Source of the DNA: Deltaproteobacteria bacterium
Lineage (GTDB): Bacteria > Desulfobacterota > DSM-4660 > Desulfatiglandales > HGW-15
Length of the DNA stretch: 5,025 bases
Assembly (NCBI GenBank): GCA_030671095.1
Contig: DAOVAK010000264.1
Span: forward strand, 1 to 5,025
Reading direction: 5' to 3'
Position 1 is the stretch's first letter, and each line of letters begins with the position of its first letter. Shown piece after piece: positions 1-4,959 of the stretch. The notes under the pieces were generated by a model, which was not told where the DNA came from, ran no database searches, and saw only the letters and a program-made list of their open reading frames with translations. Made by a program: the position numbers and the translations under genes.

Positions 1-9
1 TTTCCTCCC
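1..9 (-). promoter_or_regulatory. Possible ribosome binding site of a gene beyond the left edge
   Basis: On the minus strand the last bases before the window edge read GGGAGGAAA, preceded by AGAGGAAA. This is a purine-rich Shine-Dalgarno-like run. It would serve a further minus-strand gene whose start codon lies just outside the window. No coding sequence of that gene is visible, so this rests on the motif alone. Confidence 0.25.
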
Positions 10-61
10 TTTCCTCTGGGGGTGGCTGCCTTACAACGGAATCCGGTCAAAAACTTTTCTA

Positions 62-88
62 CCCGCCCAGAGGCTTAGACAAGGCGGG
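62..88 (-). terminator. Weak hairpin at the end of the flavin oxidoreductase remnant
   Basis: CCCGCC and GGCGGG form a 6-bp perfect GC stem around a loop of about 15 bases. The loop contains the TAA stop (75-77) of the oxidoreductase remnant. On the minus strand a T run (GTTTTT) follows only about 8 bases after the stem. The large loop and delayed T run make it a poor intrinsic terminator. It could be a leftover from the intact gene. Confidence 0.25.
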
Positions 89-379
89 CGAGACGAAATC
101 CCTCCCAGATTGCATTGATCACCTTGCGGGGCTCCGTACAATCACCAAAAGAAAGGGAACAAGAGGATGAATGGGCAAGGGTTCGAACTCTCGGGTTACT
201 TGACACGGGCTGGTTATGATGAGTCCTGTTTCCCCTTTGGCGCGAGCCACATAGTAGTTTATCGTCCTCTGTGACAACCTGCCGTCAGCTTGTATCAACC
301 CTCCCATACCCATGCCAGCCATCACGACCCGGTTCTTTAGGGTAAGCTTGCCGATATTGCCAGGCTCGAATAACTTCAC
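75..379 (-). pseudogene. Broken NADH:flavin oxidoreductase (OYE-type, FAD/NAD-fused), central part deleted
   Basis: This is a remnant of a two-domain old-yellow-enzyme-family flavoprotein (2-enoate reductase/BaiCD-like), normally about 640-680 residues with an N-terminal FMN barrel and a C-terminal FAD/NAD domain. It opens with GTG at 377-379, behind the Shine-Dalgarno-like GGGAGTGG. The first codons give the family N-terminus: KLFEPGNIGKLTLKNRVVMA, then DGRLSQRTINYYVARAKG and GLIITS. This frame stops at 119-121 after 86 codons. In a different frame, positions 146-78 encode GDCTEPRKVINAIWEGFR and then LARLV, ending at TAA (75-77). That is the classic C-terminal end of the same family (GDC-EPRK...AI-EGF). 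The junction lies within about 147-175. Some 550 residues, including the catalytic barrel core, the 4Fe-4S region and most of the FAD/NAD domain, are missing, so no activity is expected. The alternative is an assembly collapse. Confidence 0.8.
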
Positions 380-736
380 CTTTCCACTCCCTGATCAGCT
401 ATTGTTCCGGTTTCTATGCACATTATTTCTCCAGCGAAGAGATGGTATCACCTCTCCTTCTCCGTTTTGGCCCAGAAAGCTATTGCTACCTGGTCAACAC
501 TTACAGAGGAGATAGCATAAGATGGCCGATTGAGAAATCGAAGAGGTTGGCACGATCCCTTTCGCAAGCTACTATTTGCCCCGAAAATCTTGGCAGACAA
601 CTCGATGAGGACTACGCTCTCCGAAGCCTCCTTGATCCGCAAACAGCGAAATGTACTCCCCCTGAGCCCTTTTGTCCATACAACCCAGGAATAGTGTTTC
701 AATGACGGCCTCGAAAGGGGCAGTACAGATAATTTC
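380..736. other. 357-base stretch with no recognisable gene
   Basis: This lies between the aldolase stop and the oxidoreductase remnant. Minus-strand frames give short open stretches (448-702, and a second frame from about 735 to 590 that includes GEYISLFADQGGFGERSP). I cannot assign them to a family, and none has a convincing start with a ribosome binding site. Given the wreck downstream it may be decayed coding sequence. The last bases (about 383-390) hold the Shine-Dalgarno-like sequence of the remnant. No promoter with both boxes was found. Confidence 0.4.
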
Positions 737-1501
737 CTACTTTAAAACCTCTTTGATTTTAGCCAATGACTCTTGAGCGGATCCCATCAGAAGCCGGGAA
801 GCTGAGCCGAAGGAAATGAGTTGAAAGCCTTGTTCAACCTTTTTCTGTAAATCCTCTACGCTGAAGGCATAGGTTGCGGCGACCTTCTGAGCCTTTTTTC
901 CAACGGCCAGGACATGGGATATCGCATCGGTCACTTCTGGGTGATTGACATCACCCATATGGCCTAATGCCGCGGATAAATCCATTGGCCCTATAAAGTA
1001 CGCATCAATTCCCTCCACGGACATAATCGCCTCAGCATTTTCAACTGCTTCTTTCGTCTCTATCTGGACCATGACCAGGAGCTCTTTATCAACGGTGGCA
1101 ATGTATTCTTTAAAGTCCAAATAGTATCTCGAAGCCCTTATGGGTCCTACTCCCCTGATCCCCCTGGGTGGGTATTTCACGGAACGGACGGCGTCCTCGG
1201 CCTCTTCCTTTGATGAAACCAAGGGGATAAGAAGGCCATAAGCCCCAATATCCAGCGTGCGCTTAATGTAAACGGGGTCGTTCCCGGGGACACGAATGAT
1301 GGGAACTGTTTGAGTCCCACTCATGGCCTGCAACATCATTTGCATCGTCTCAATACCAAAAGGGCCATGCTCGCCATCAAGCAAAAGCCAATCAAAACCA
1401 GCATGGCTTAACATTTCGGTAATATCCGGATGGCCAATTTGAACGAAAGTACCAATAACAGCCTTGCCCGCTTTTAGCTTTTCCTTCAATGTGTTCTTCA
1501 T
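737..1501 (-). CDS. HpcH/HpaI-family class II aldolase
   Basis: The 254-residue product matches the usual length (250-265) of metal-dependent pyruvate aldolases such as 4-hydroxy-2-oxoheptanedioate aldolase and 2-dehydro-3-deoxyglucarate aldolase. These cleave 2-oxo-hydroxy acids to pyruvate (or a related 2-oxoacid) plus an aldehyde in the cytosol, as a TIM barrel. The known HpcH active-site positions are present. LLLDGEHGPFG carries the catalytic His45, IIRVPG carries Arg70 (carboxylate/carbonyl contact), MVQIETKEAVEN carries metal ligand Glu148, and FIGPMDLSAALG carries metal ligand Asp174. The GIRGVGP loop after YPPRG is also typical. The ATG start is supported by AAAGGAG 7 bases upstream, and a promoter-like sequence lies further up, so it need not depend on the usp gene. 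Downstream is a broken flavin oxidoreductase, which hints at a former carboxylic-acid degradation cluster. The exact substrate cannot be read from sequence. The family call is firm, but hpaI versus garL is not resolvable. Confidence 0.93.
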   Translation of the reverse strand: MKNTLKEKLKAGKAVIGTFVQIGHPDITEMLSHAGFDWLLLDGEHGPFGIETMQMMLQAMSGTQTVPIIRVPGNDPVYIKRTLDIGAYGLLIPLVSSKEEAEDAVRSVKYPPRGIRGVGPIRASRYYLDFKEYIATVDKELLVMVQIETKEAVENAEAIMSVEGIDAYFIGPMDLSAALGHMGDVNHPEVTDAISHVLAVGKKAQKVAATYAFSVEDLQKKVEQGFQLISFGSASRLLMGSAQESLAKIKEVLK

Positions 1502-1563
1502 CCCGTTTCTCCTTTCTTCCAGAAGTTCAAATGCAGGCGCCTCTCGGAGGCTTATCCCCCTTG

Positions 1564-1593
1564 AGTATATTCCTATGACTCGCCGCGGTTCAA
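1564..1593 (-). promoter_or_regulatory. Sigma-70-type promoter candidate for the aldolase gene
   Basis: On the minus strand TTGAAC (1593-1588, 4 of 6 to the -35 consensus) is followed after 18 bases by TATACT (1569-1564, 5 of 6 to the -10 consensus). It lies in the 102-base gap between the stress-protein stop and the aldolase start, about 60 bases upstream of the ATG. It suggests the aldolase can be transcribed independently of usp. Confidence 0.45.
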
Positions 1594-1603
1594 GCCTTGG
1601 GCG

Positions 1604-2050
1604 TCATCTCCTTATGACTAGAACCGGCTTGATGGATTTCCTGATTACGCCCTCTGAGACGGATCCAAGGAATATTTCTTGAACCAAACCCTTCCCATGA
1701 GACCCAAGTACCACGACGGACACGTCCTCTTCCTCTTCCACCATCAAGATTGTTCTCAGAGGAACGCCCCGTTCGACCCTCAATTTGGCGTTCATACCGC
1801 TTCTCTTCAATTCGGTCTCTATTTGTCCCATCTCCCGGGTGGTATGCTCATCCATATCCCTTTCCAGCTTTTTGATATCGAGAGCTCCCCCTTCATCCAA
1901 AGCGGTACGGGCAAATTCCCCTATATCAATGACGTGTAAAACCACAACCTCTTTTGCCCCGGCTTCTTTCAGCTGTTTGACGTAGCCCAAGGCTTTCTTC
2001 GACACATCGGAGAAGTCAGTCGCATATAAAACCCTCTCAAACACCCTCAC
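1604..2050 (-). CDS. Universal stress protein, UspA family (ATP-binding type)
   Basis: This is a single-domain cytosolic Usp of about 148 residues, the normal length. It begins VRVFERVLYATDFS, the family's first beta strand with the adenine-contacting Asp (YATDFS). It continues through VVVLHVID (second strand) and RGVPLRTIL. It ends with VVVLGSHGKGLVQEIFLGSVS, which carries the ATP motif G-x2-G-x9-G-S, and IRKSIKPVLVIRR. Usp proteins bind ATP or AMP and aid survival during starvation, oxygen or redox stress. The start is uncertain. I chose GTG at 2050-2048 because it overlaps the stop of a small upstream ORF as GTGA, which is typical of translational coupling. The GTG at 2044-2042 (giving MFERVLYATDFS) is equally plausible. 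The longer TTG start at 2080 has no ribosome binding site. A run of eight G lies at the start. The gene lies 3' of a two-component operon on the same strand, so control by that regulator is a reasonable guess. Confidence 0.92.
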   Translation of the reverse strand: MRVFERVLYATDFSDVSKKALGYVKQLKEAGAKEVVVLHVIDIGEFARTALDEGGALDIKKLERDMDEHTTREMGQIETELKRSGMNAKLRVERGVPLRTILMVEEEEDVSVVVLGSHGKGLVQEIFLGSVSEGVIRKSIKPVLVIRR

Positions 2051-2097
2051 CCCCCCCGTTGGGTCGCCATCCCTTCCCAATGAGGAGGTAAGCTCAA
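2047..2097 (-). CDS. Possible 16-codon leader ORF upstream of usp
   Basis: A TTG codon at 2097-2095 sits 6 bases behind AAGGAGGTG, the best Shine-Dalgarno in the window. It opens MSLPPHWEGMATQRGG and stops at TGA (2049-2047). The stop overlaps the GTG (2050-2048) of the stress protein as GTGA. The ORF runs through eight consecutive G (2050-2057). One extra G would fuse it in frame to the stress protein. It may therefore be a real coupled leader peptide, a slippage or phase-variation switch, or the true N-terminus of usp disguised by a one-base sequence error. The peptide itself resembles nothing I know. Confidence 0.35.
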   Translation of the reverse strand: MSLPPHWEGMATQRGG

Positions 2098-2111
2098 CTT
2101 CTTCACCTCCT
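2083..2111 (-). promoter_or_regulatory. Hairpin that sequesters the Shine-Dalgarno in the usp leader
   Basis: In the minus-strand transcript AGGAGGUGA (2111-2103) can pair with UUACCUCCU (2091-2083). This gives nine base pairs, one of them G-U, with an 11-base loop. The 5' arm is the consensus Shine-Dalgarno, and the loop holds the TTG start codon of the leader ORF. When closed, it would hide the ribosome binding site. When opened by heat, a trans-acting RNA or a protein, it would expose it. The pairing is seen directly in the sequence; a regulatory role is inference. Confidence 0.45.
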
Positions 2112-2182
2112 TTCCTTCCCCTTGCAAAGAGTACGGGTATTTTTTGTTCCTCTCTCCAAGCTCGGCTACCTTCAGAGACGAG

Positions 2183-2198
2183 GATTTGGTATCAAATC
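2183..2198. promoter_or_regulatory. Inverted repeat, possible operator upstream of usp
   Basis: GATTTG-GTAT-CAAATC is a perfect 6-4-6 inverted repeat about 135 bases upstream of the stress-protein start. The half-site spacing resembles that of CRP/FNR-family dimers, though the half-sites are not the FNR (TTGAT) or CRP (TGTGA) consensus. No regulator can be assigned. Confidence 0.35.
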
Positions 2199-2257
2199 GC
2201 TACCGCCACCTCCCCTTTTGTAACTGGAGGTTGCCCAAAAGTCTATGGTTAGAAACA

Positions 2258-2273
2258 CCTATTTTCAAATAGG
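2258..2273. promoter_or_regulatory. 7-2-7 palindrome, possible response-regulator binding site
   Basis: CCTATTT-TC-AAATAGG is a perfect 7-2-7 inverted repeat in the gap between the response regulator and the stress protein. Many NarL-family regulators bind two 7-base half-sites 2 bases apart, so the geometry suits the neighbouring regulator, although the half-site is not the E. coli NarL heptamer. On the minus strand a weak promoter (TTGCCT, 17 bases, TCTAAC) would place this palindrome between the -35 and -10 boxes. An ACCTATAG copy of the half-site lies just beyond, at 2281-2288. Confidence 0.4.
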
Positions 2274-2332
2274 CAAGAATACCTATAGATCGGATATCCG
2301 GGTGATTAATAAGGGAGTGATGCTAATGTGGC

Positions 2333-2980
2333 CTAAATGTACCTGTTGTTGATGGCGTATTTGACCAGGTCGGCGATACTCTTGGCACTAAGCTTTTCCA
2401 TAATATTGGCACGGTGATGCTGAACTGTACGCACGGCGATAAACAGAATAGCGGCGATATCTTTACTCGATCTTCCCTCAGCGATGAGCTTTAAGACTTC
2501 TCTTTCTCGTGTGGTCAAAGGGCCAAAAGGCGAAGTTGATCGGTTCCTCTGGTAGATGTTCACCAAATCATCCCTCAATCCAACAGAGAGTATCGGCGAT
2601 ATGTAGGTTTTTCCCTGTCGAATCGTCTCAATGGCATAAAGCAAATCTGTATCGGCATCTTCTTTCAGCAGGTATCCTAGGGCACCGGCAGAGATGGCTT
2701 GATAAAGGTATTCCTTATTCTTATGCATTGTCAGAATCAATATCTTCAGGTCGGGGTGAATCCTCTTGATATCGTGAGTTGCTTCTATTCCCCGCAGATT
2801 TGGCATTGAAATGTCGAGGATAATCATATCAGGAGTCAATTTCTTCAAGAGCTCAACGAGCGCGAGGCCATCACTCACCTCTTCGACGACTTTATAATCA
2901 ACAACCTCTTCGATGATCTTTCTGACTCCCTGGCGAAAAAGAGTGTGATCATCGGCAAGCACAATTCGATAAGAAGTCAT
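2333..2980 (-). CDS. NarL/FixJ-family response regulator
   Basis: The 215-residue transcription factor has a typical length. The receiver domain (residues 4-120) has the acidic pair Asp10-Asp11 (LADDH), the phosphoacceptor Asp56 (IILDISMP), Thr84 (ILTMH) and Lys106 (YLLKED), so it looks fully phosphorylatable. After a linker, the LuxR-type helix-turn-helix (about 153-213) reads LTTREREVLKLIAEGRSSKD, with recognition helix VRTVQHHRANIMEKL. The ATG lies 2 bases after the kinase stop, and the weak AAGGGCGG upstream suggests translational coupling. The partner is certainly the adjacent kinase. Likely targets are its own region and the downstream usp gene, which is separated by a gap containing a 7-2-7 palindrome. 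Closest family analogies are NarL, DegU and DevR/DosR; sequence alone does not pick one. Confidence 0.95.
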   Translation of the reverse strand: MTSYRIVLADDHTLFRQGVRKIIEEVVDYKVVEEVSDGLALVELLKKLTPDMIILDISMPNLRGIEATHDIKRIHPDLKILILTMHKNKEYLYQAISAGALGYLLKEDADTDLLYAIETIRQGKTYISPILSVGLRDDLVNIYQRNRSTSPFGPLTTREREVLKLIAEGRSSKDIAAILFIAVRTVQHHRANIMEKLSAKSIADLVKYAINNRYI

Positions 2981-2982
2981 GT

Positions 2983-4050
2983 TCAGCCGCCCTTTTTGTT
3001 CGTTGGGATAGCAAAACTAATTCTGGTGCCTTTCCCCCTTCGACTCCACAAGTCGAGAGATCCTCCCAACATGCGCACTCGTTCATCCATGGCGGTTAAC
3101 CCCATTCCCTTCACAGTTCCATCTTTCGTAAAGACCTTTTCCACATCAAAACCATTTCCGTTATCTTCAACAAGAAAAGAAACATTATCTGACTGTTTCT
3201 TGATAGCAATAAAAAGATGGGTTGCGTCTGCACATTTTCCAATATTTGTAAGAGCCTCCTGAAATATCCTGTATATAATGATTTGGGTTTTTTTTGAAAA
3301 GAGATCATTGAGCTCTGGGATGTCCACTGAACTCCTAATATCATAATGTTTCGTGAAGTCACCCACTAACCATCGTAGGGCAGCAGAAAGGCCCAGATCT
3401 TCTAAAATGGAAGGGCTCAAATCCAGGGAAATCCGCCGCACTTTGTCAATAATCTGATTAATATATTGCAGTGTGTGTTCGCACTCCTCTTTAAGCCCCA
3501 CCTGATTCTTCCGGAGCTTCCTTTCAATAGATTTTAAGTGGAGTTTCAATACCATCAGGGCTTGTCCCAATTCATCGTGGAGTTCAATGGAGATTCGCCT
3601 CCGTTCAGTTTCCTGGGCCGTCAGGAGGTGAGAGGAAAGGAGTCGAAGTTTCTGTTCCGATTCCCGCAGTGCCCTCTCCGTCTCCTTGCGCTCGGAAATG
3701 TCCCGAGCGACGGCACATATTACTTTTCTTCCACCGTACGTAACGAGTTTCGCGCTAACCTCCACGTCCACCAGGGAACCGTCTTTGCGACGATACTGGC
3801 GTTCGCCGTGGTAATGCTGTCTTTGGGTTAGGACAAGCCCGATGTGAAGACCGATATTTTCTCTTTCATGAGCTACGTAATCGTAGATAGTGAGGGCCTT
3901 TAGTTCTTCGGGCGTGTACCCGAGTAATTTCCGGAATGCTGCATTGGAGTCCAAGATACGTTTCGTTTCCACATCGAGAAGGATGATGGCATCCGCCATC
4001 TGCTGTATTACCGCATAGTAGAGTTCTTCACTCTGTTGCAGCTTCTCCAT
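2983..4050 (-). CDS. Cytosolic PAS sensor histidine kinase (HisKA_3 / NarX-DegS type)
   Basis: The product is about 355 residues with no membrane segment. A PAS domain (about 8-122, ending ...VARDISERKE) is the likely sensor, with ligand or redox input unknown. A coiled linker then leads to the HisKA_3 dimerisation domain. The H-box RRISIELHDELGQAL has phosphoacceptor His158 followed by Asp-Glu, as in NarX/DegS kinases. The C-terminal HATPase domain (about 255-351) has N-box EALTNIGKCADA (Asn269), G1 VEDNGNGF (Asp296) and G2 KGMGLTAMDERV. In the N-box a Cys (273) replaces the usual His. I chose ATG 4050 because GAGGG sits 4 bases upstream. An in-frame GTG at 4101 would add 17 residues but has no ribosome binding site and lies inside a palindrome. 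ATG at 4071 is also poorly supported. The response regulator follows after 2 bases, so the pair is one operon. Confidence 0.94.
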   Translation of the reverse strand: MEKLQQSEELYYAVIQQMADAIILLDVETKRILDSNAAFRKLLGYTPEELKALTIYDYVAHERENIGLHIGLVLTQRQHYHGERQYRRKDGSLVDVEVSAKLVTYGGRKVICAVARDISERKETERALRESEQKLRLLSSHLLTAQETERRRISIELHDELGQALMVLKLHLKSIERKLRKNQVGLKEECEHTLQYINQIIDKVRRISLDLSPSILEDLGLSAALRWLVGDFTKHYDIRSSVDIPELNDLFSKKTQIIIYRIFQEALTNIGKCADATHLFIAIKKQSDNVSFLVEDNGNGFDVEKVFTKDGTVKGMGLTAMDERVRMLGGSLDLWSRRGKGTRISFAIPTNKKGG

Positions 4051-4093
4051 TGTTCCCTCGTCGGCAAGCATAAATGAGGTCGAGAAACTCTCC

Positions 4094-4112
4094 TGTTCCA
4101 CTCAGTGGAACA
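4094..4112. promoter_or_regulatory. 19-bp perfect palindrome upstream of the kinase operon
   Basis: TGTTCCACTCAGTGGAACA is a perfect 9-1-9 palindrome 44 bases upstream of the kinase ATG (4050). It is the strongest dyad in the window. It may be an operator for the two-component operon, or an RNA hairpin (7-bp stem, 5-base loop) in its 5' leader. A second palindrome, TTTAGCTAAA, lies 9 bases further upstream (4122-4131). A similar half-site, GTGGAACA, occurs at 4647-4654, but inside a pseudogene. Confidence 0.5.
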
Positions 4113-4221
4113 TTGAGATGTTTTAGCTAAATTTTTTGCCGGATCTGCATATACGTTTATGGATGGAAATATCTCTCTTGATTTCCTTCTCCCTTCCTTT
4201 TCAAGGACTCCTTTAAAACAT

Positions 4222-4240
4222 GATGTCAAAACGATGTCAA
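4222..4240. repeat. Short direct repeat GATGTCAA, 11-bp period
   Basis: GATGTCAA occurs at 4222-4229 and 4233-4240, one helical turn apart, with an AT-rich spacer. This is the geometry of OmpR/PhoB-type sites (pho box: TGTCA repeats every 11 bases). It lies about 170 bases upstream of the kinase ATG. A binding role is only a guess. Confidence 0.25.
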
Positions 4241-4257
4241 GAGGTAAATGGGATCAT

Positions 4258-4679
4258 TTCTTGTGTGCCCCCGGGGTAGATGGAATAAGGGGGGTAGGAT
4301 CACGGGTTCGAACGGATGCTATTAGAAATCCAAAATCCCGCCGGATTCTGTCAGATCACCCTAACCTGAAGGGTCCAAACAGTAGGGTGCCTTCTAGTTC
4401 ACACAAGATTCTTGCCAGTACGTTTTTTGTGGAATATCCTGATTTCAGTTTGTCGCTATTCCCGGAAAGTTCAGAAATGGCTGCTCGATAATAAGAGCGG
4501 TACATGCCTTTGCTTATCCTTTAGGATGGCAATTCAACGTGGCCCATGGGATCGCCAATGGCCCTCTGCTCCCCCATGTAATAGAATTCATTTTTCTTAC
4601 GAAACATCCCAAAGTTTGCCCATATTCAATTATTTTGGGAGAGAAGGTGGAACATATTCCCTTACTTGAAAAGGCGTAA
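4258..4679 (+). pseudogene. Decayed iron-containing alcohol dehydrogenase
   Basis: Two frames on the plus strand carry pieces of a group III (Fe-dependent) alcohol dehydrogenase, normally about 380-400 residues. Frame 1, positions 4291-4368, reads GVGSRVRTDAIRNPKSRR and then ILSDHPNL. This matches the family's nucleotide-binding GTGSEVTTDA...NP...SDP-L segment, but with Glu of GSE changed to Arg. Frame 3, positions 4497-4676, reads AVHAFAYPLGWQFNVAHGIA and then NGPLLPHVIEF, the metal-site signature with its His residues, followed by LGEKVEHIPLLEKA and a TAA stop at 4677. Between the pieces only about 128 bases remain where about 240 are expected, and the frame changes. The N-terminal half is absent; the kinase operon lies where it should be. 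No C-terminal third is recognisable after 4679. The gene is dead. It faces opposite to the other genes, and points to older alcohol or aldehyde metabolism here. Confidence 0.75.
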
Positions 4680-4857
4680 CATGCTTCCGCTTGACAGGGC
4701 CAACTTATTTATGGACGAGCCCAAAAGGCAAGTTCTGGCTTTGCAGGGACACGAAGTTTAGAATAGTTCAAAATTCTTTTCCGTGAGCGAGAGGGAATGT
4801 GGGCAATAGACTCCGAACTACCCAAAGGAAGGGGCAAGGGCATCCTCTTATTAACCT
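4680..4857. other. Non-coding gap after the dehydrogenase remnant
   Basis: No recognisable gene is seen. The plus-strand frames following the stop at 4677 do not clearly give the missing C-terminal helical domain of an iron-dependent dehydrogenase. A consensus-like TTGACA at 4691-4696 has no partner -10 box at the right distance. Confidence 0.35.
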
Positions 4858-4863
4858 TATAAT
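4858..4863 (+). promoter_or_regulatory. -10 box candidate for the right-edge gene
   Basis: A perfect TATAAT lies about 100 bases before the right-edge coding sequence. The sequence 16-18 bases upstream (around GCAAGGGC) is a poor -35, so this would be a weak or activator-dependent promoter. Confidence 0.3.
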
Positions 4864-4959
4864 GTACTGTGGAATTCACAATTTACAGAAATACTCCCTG
4901 TGAAGGCCAGGAAATTCCAGTTACATTTTCGGTTGATTTCATCCACATCTTATGCGAAG

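Noticed and set aside
442..705. Plus-strand open frame of 87 codons
   Set aside because: No ribosome binding site, no recognisable motif, and a composition rich in Ser, Arg and Pro as expected for a chance frame.
708..721. GCCTC-GAAA-GGGGC stem with a GNRA-type loop
   Set aside because: It forms well only in plus-strand RNA, where no gene is present. The minus-strand version has a mismatch and no T run.
1539..1551. GCCTC-TCG-GAGGC hairpin between usp and the aldolase
   Set aside because: Only five base pairs with a 3-base loop and no T run on either strand. Too weak for a terminator call.
2051..2080. Longer usp start at TTG 2080
   Set aside because: No Shine-Dalgarno lies upstream (the sequence is ACCTCCTCA), and the added residues are not part of the family fold.
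2291..2300. CGGATATCCG palindrome after the response regulator stop
   Set aside because: Ten bases and self-complementary, but short and with no loop. No T run follows on the minus strand, so it is neither a terminator nor a convincing operator on its own.
4126..4140. GG-N11-GC on the minus strand resembling a sigma-54 promoter
   Set aside because: Sigma-54 sites need GG-N10-GC; the spacing is one base too long and the flanking consensus is absent.
4306..4313. GTTCGAAC, looking like a tRNA T-loop
   Set aside because: The flanking bases do not form the 5-bp T stem, and there is no anticodon arm or acceptor stem. It lies inside the dehydrogenase remnant.
4357..4389. Inverted repeat CACCCTA / TAGGGTG with a 19-base loop
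   Set aside because: It falls in the decayed dehydrogenase close to its internal deletion, has a large loop and no T run. Probably chance.
4691..4696. TTGACA, a perfect -35 box
   Set aside because: No -10-like hexamer occurs 15-19 bases downstream; the nearest (TATTTA) is only 9 bases away.
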